From assembly GCA_041584015.1 (NCBI GenBank), contig JBFHES010000262.1, positions 1-6,289 on the forward strand: a DNA stretch of 6,289 nucleotides. The letters run 5' to 3'. This document shows, one piece after another, positions 5,965 to 6,289 of this stretch. The notes beneath the pieces are model-generated. The model had not been told where the DNA came from and searched no databases. It was given only the letters and a program-made list of their open reading frames with translations. The DNA comes from JBFHES01 sp041584015. Its GTDB lineage: Bacteria > Bacteroidota > Bacteroidia > Bacteroidales > M50B96. Each line of letters starts with the position of its first letter. The first letter of the stretch is position 1. The position numbers and the translations under genes were made by a program.

Positions 5965-6289
5965 TTAGAAACGAATACCAAATCCAAGGTTCACACCAAA
6001 TTTATCAGTTCTTGGGTCTGTTTTATAGTTGCTTATAAATGGAGTTAGTGCCTTCCGATAATAGAAATCACTAAACAGGAAATAATTGTTTGAAATAAAA
6101 TATCGTGCCTCAATACCAGCATATATATCTATATTATATACTGGTAGATTATTCTTACTCACTTTAATAATCATGTTTTCATCATTGGTATGCTGACTAT
6201 AAGCGCTTGTCTTATTAAGAATGCTATTAATTACGCCAGTCTTCAAAATAAAACTGGATCGTCCCTTATTATAATTATACCCAATAATA
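5965..6289 (-). CDS. Outer-membrane beta-barrel-like protein, C-terminal part (5' partial)
   Basis: The frame is open from the right edge to a TAA at 5965-5967, giving 107 complete visible codons (from 6288 down) before the stop. The TTG at 6244-6246 is internal: upstream codons give IIGYNYNKGRSSFI, which continues the alternating barrel-like pattern. The visible sequence has amphipathic strands rich in Y and F (YNIDIYAGIEARYFIS, then YFLFSDFYYRKALTPF) and ends FGVNLGFGIRF. A last strand ending in phenylalanine is the hallmark recognised by the BAM assembly machinery. It most resembles generic Bacteroidota outer-membrane beta-barrel proteins (OMP_b-brl type). A PorP/SprF-like identity, interesting because sprF neighbours sprB in Flavobacterium, cannot be shown from this fragment, and the gene order here (barrel first) differs. 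Probably co-transcribed with the large gene. Confidence 0.75.
   Translation of the reverse strand, partial: IIGYNYNKGRSSFILKTGVINSILNKTSAYSQHTNDENMIIKVSKNNLPVYNIDIYAGIEARYFISNNYFLFSDFYYRKALTPFISNYKTDPRTDKFGVNLGFGIRF

Noticed and set aside
5997..6004. TAAATTTG on the - strand, matching the Bacteroidota -7 box TAnnTTTG, about 45 bases upstream of the large gene
   Set aside because: No TTTG -33 element lies at the expected distance and the site is inside the barrel coding region; a chance match in AT-rich DNA is likely.

Overview
The window comes from a Bacteroidota genome (Flavobacteriia- or Sphingobacteriia-like; genus not determinable). The evidence is: two proteins ending in type IX secretion system (T9SS) type A sorting domains, a run of SprB-type repeats, AT-rich DNA with TAA stops in all three genes, and an initiation region with no Shine-Dalgarno sequence. 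All coding content points to the cell envelope or surface. I see no RNA genes, mobile elements, CRISPR arrays, metabolic genes or defence genes.

Layout. (1) 1-792, + strand: the 3' end of a T9SS-secreted protein whose start lies left of the window. (2) 793-894: a short convergent intergenic region with a strong hairpin terminator (811-850). (3) 895-5949, - strand: one complete 1684-residue mosaic surface protein. In order it has a signal peptide, an N-terminal beta-propeller-like domain, eight SprB-type repeats interrupted by three copies of a ~125-residue module (called module A here), two carboxypeptidase-regulatory-like beta-sandwich domains, and a T9SS type A sorting domain. (4) 5965-6289, - strand: the C-terminal part of an outer-membrane beta-barrel-like protein whose start lies right of the window. 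It is only 15 bases upstream of the large gene and probably co-transcribed with it.

How they fit together: the two T9SS cargo genes converge and share a sorting domain, module A and even the last five residues, so they look like members of one lineage-specific family of secreted surface proteins. The barrel protein is in the right compartment to be an outer-membrane partner, but nothing in the sequence proves this. The most notable observation is module A: three copies in the large protein and a divergent fourth in the convergent gene, with an invariant GD(x13)CGGY spacing and a WxxW motif. I cannot assign it to a named family from the sequence alone. I see no evidence for a novel multi-gene system beyond this modular surface-protein locus.
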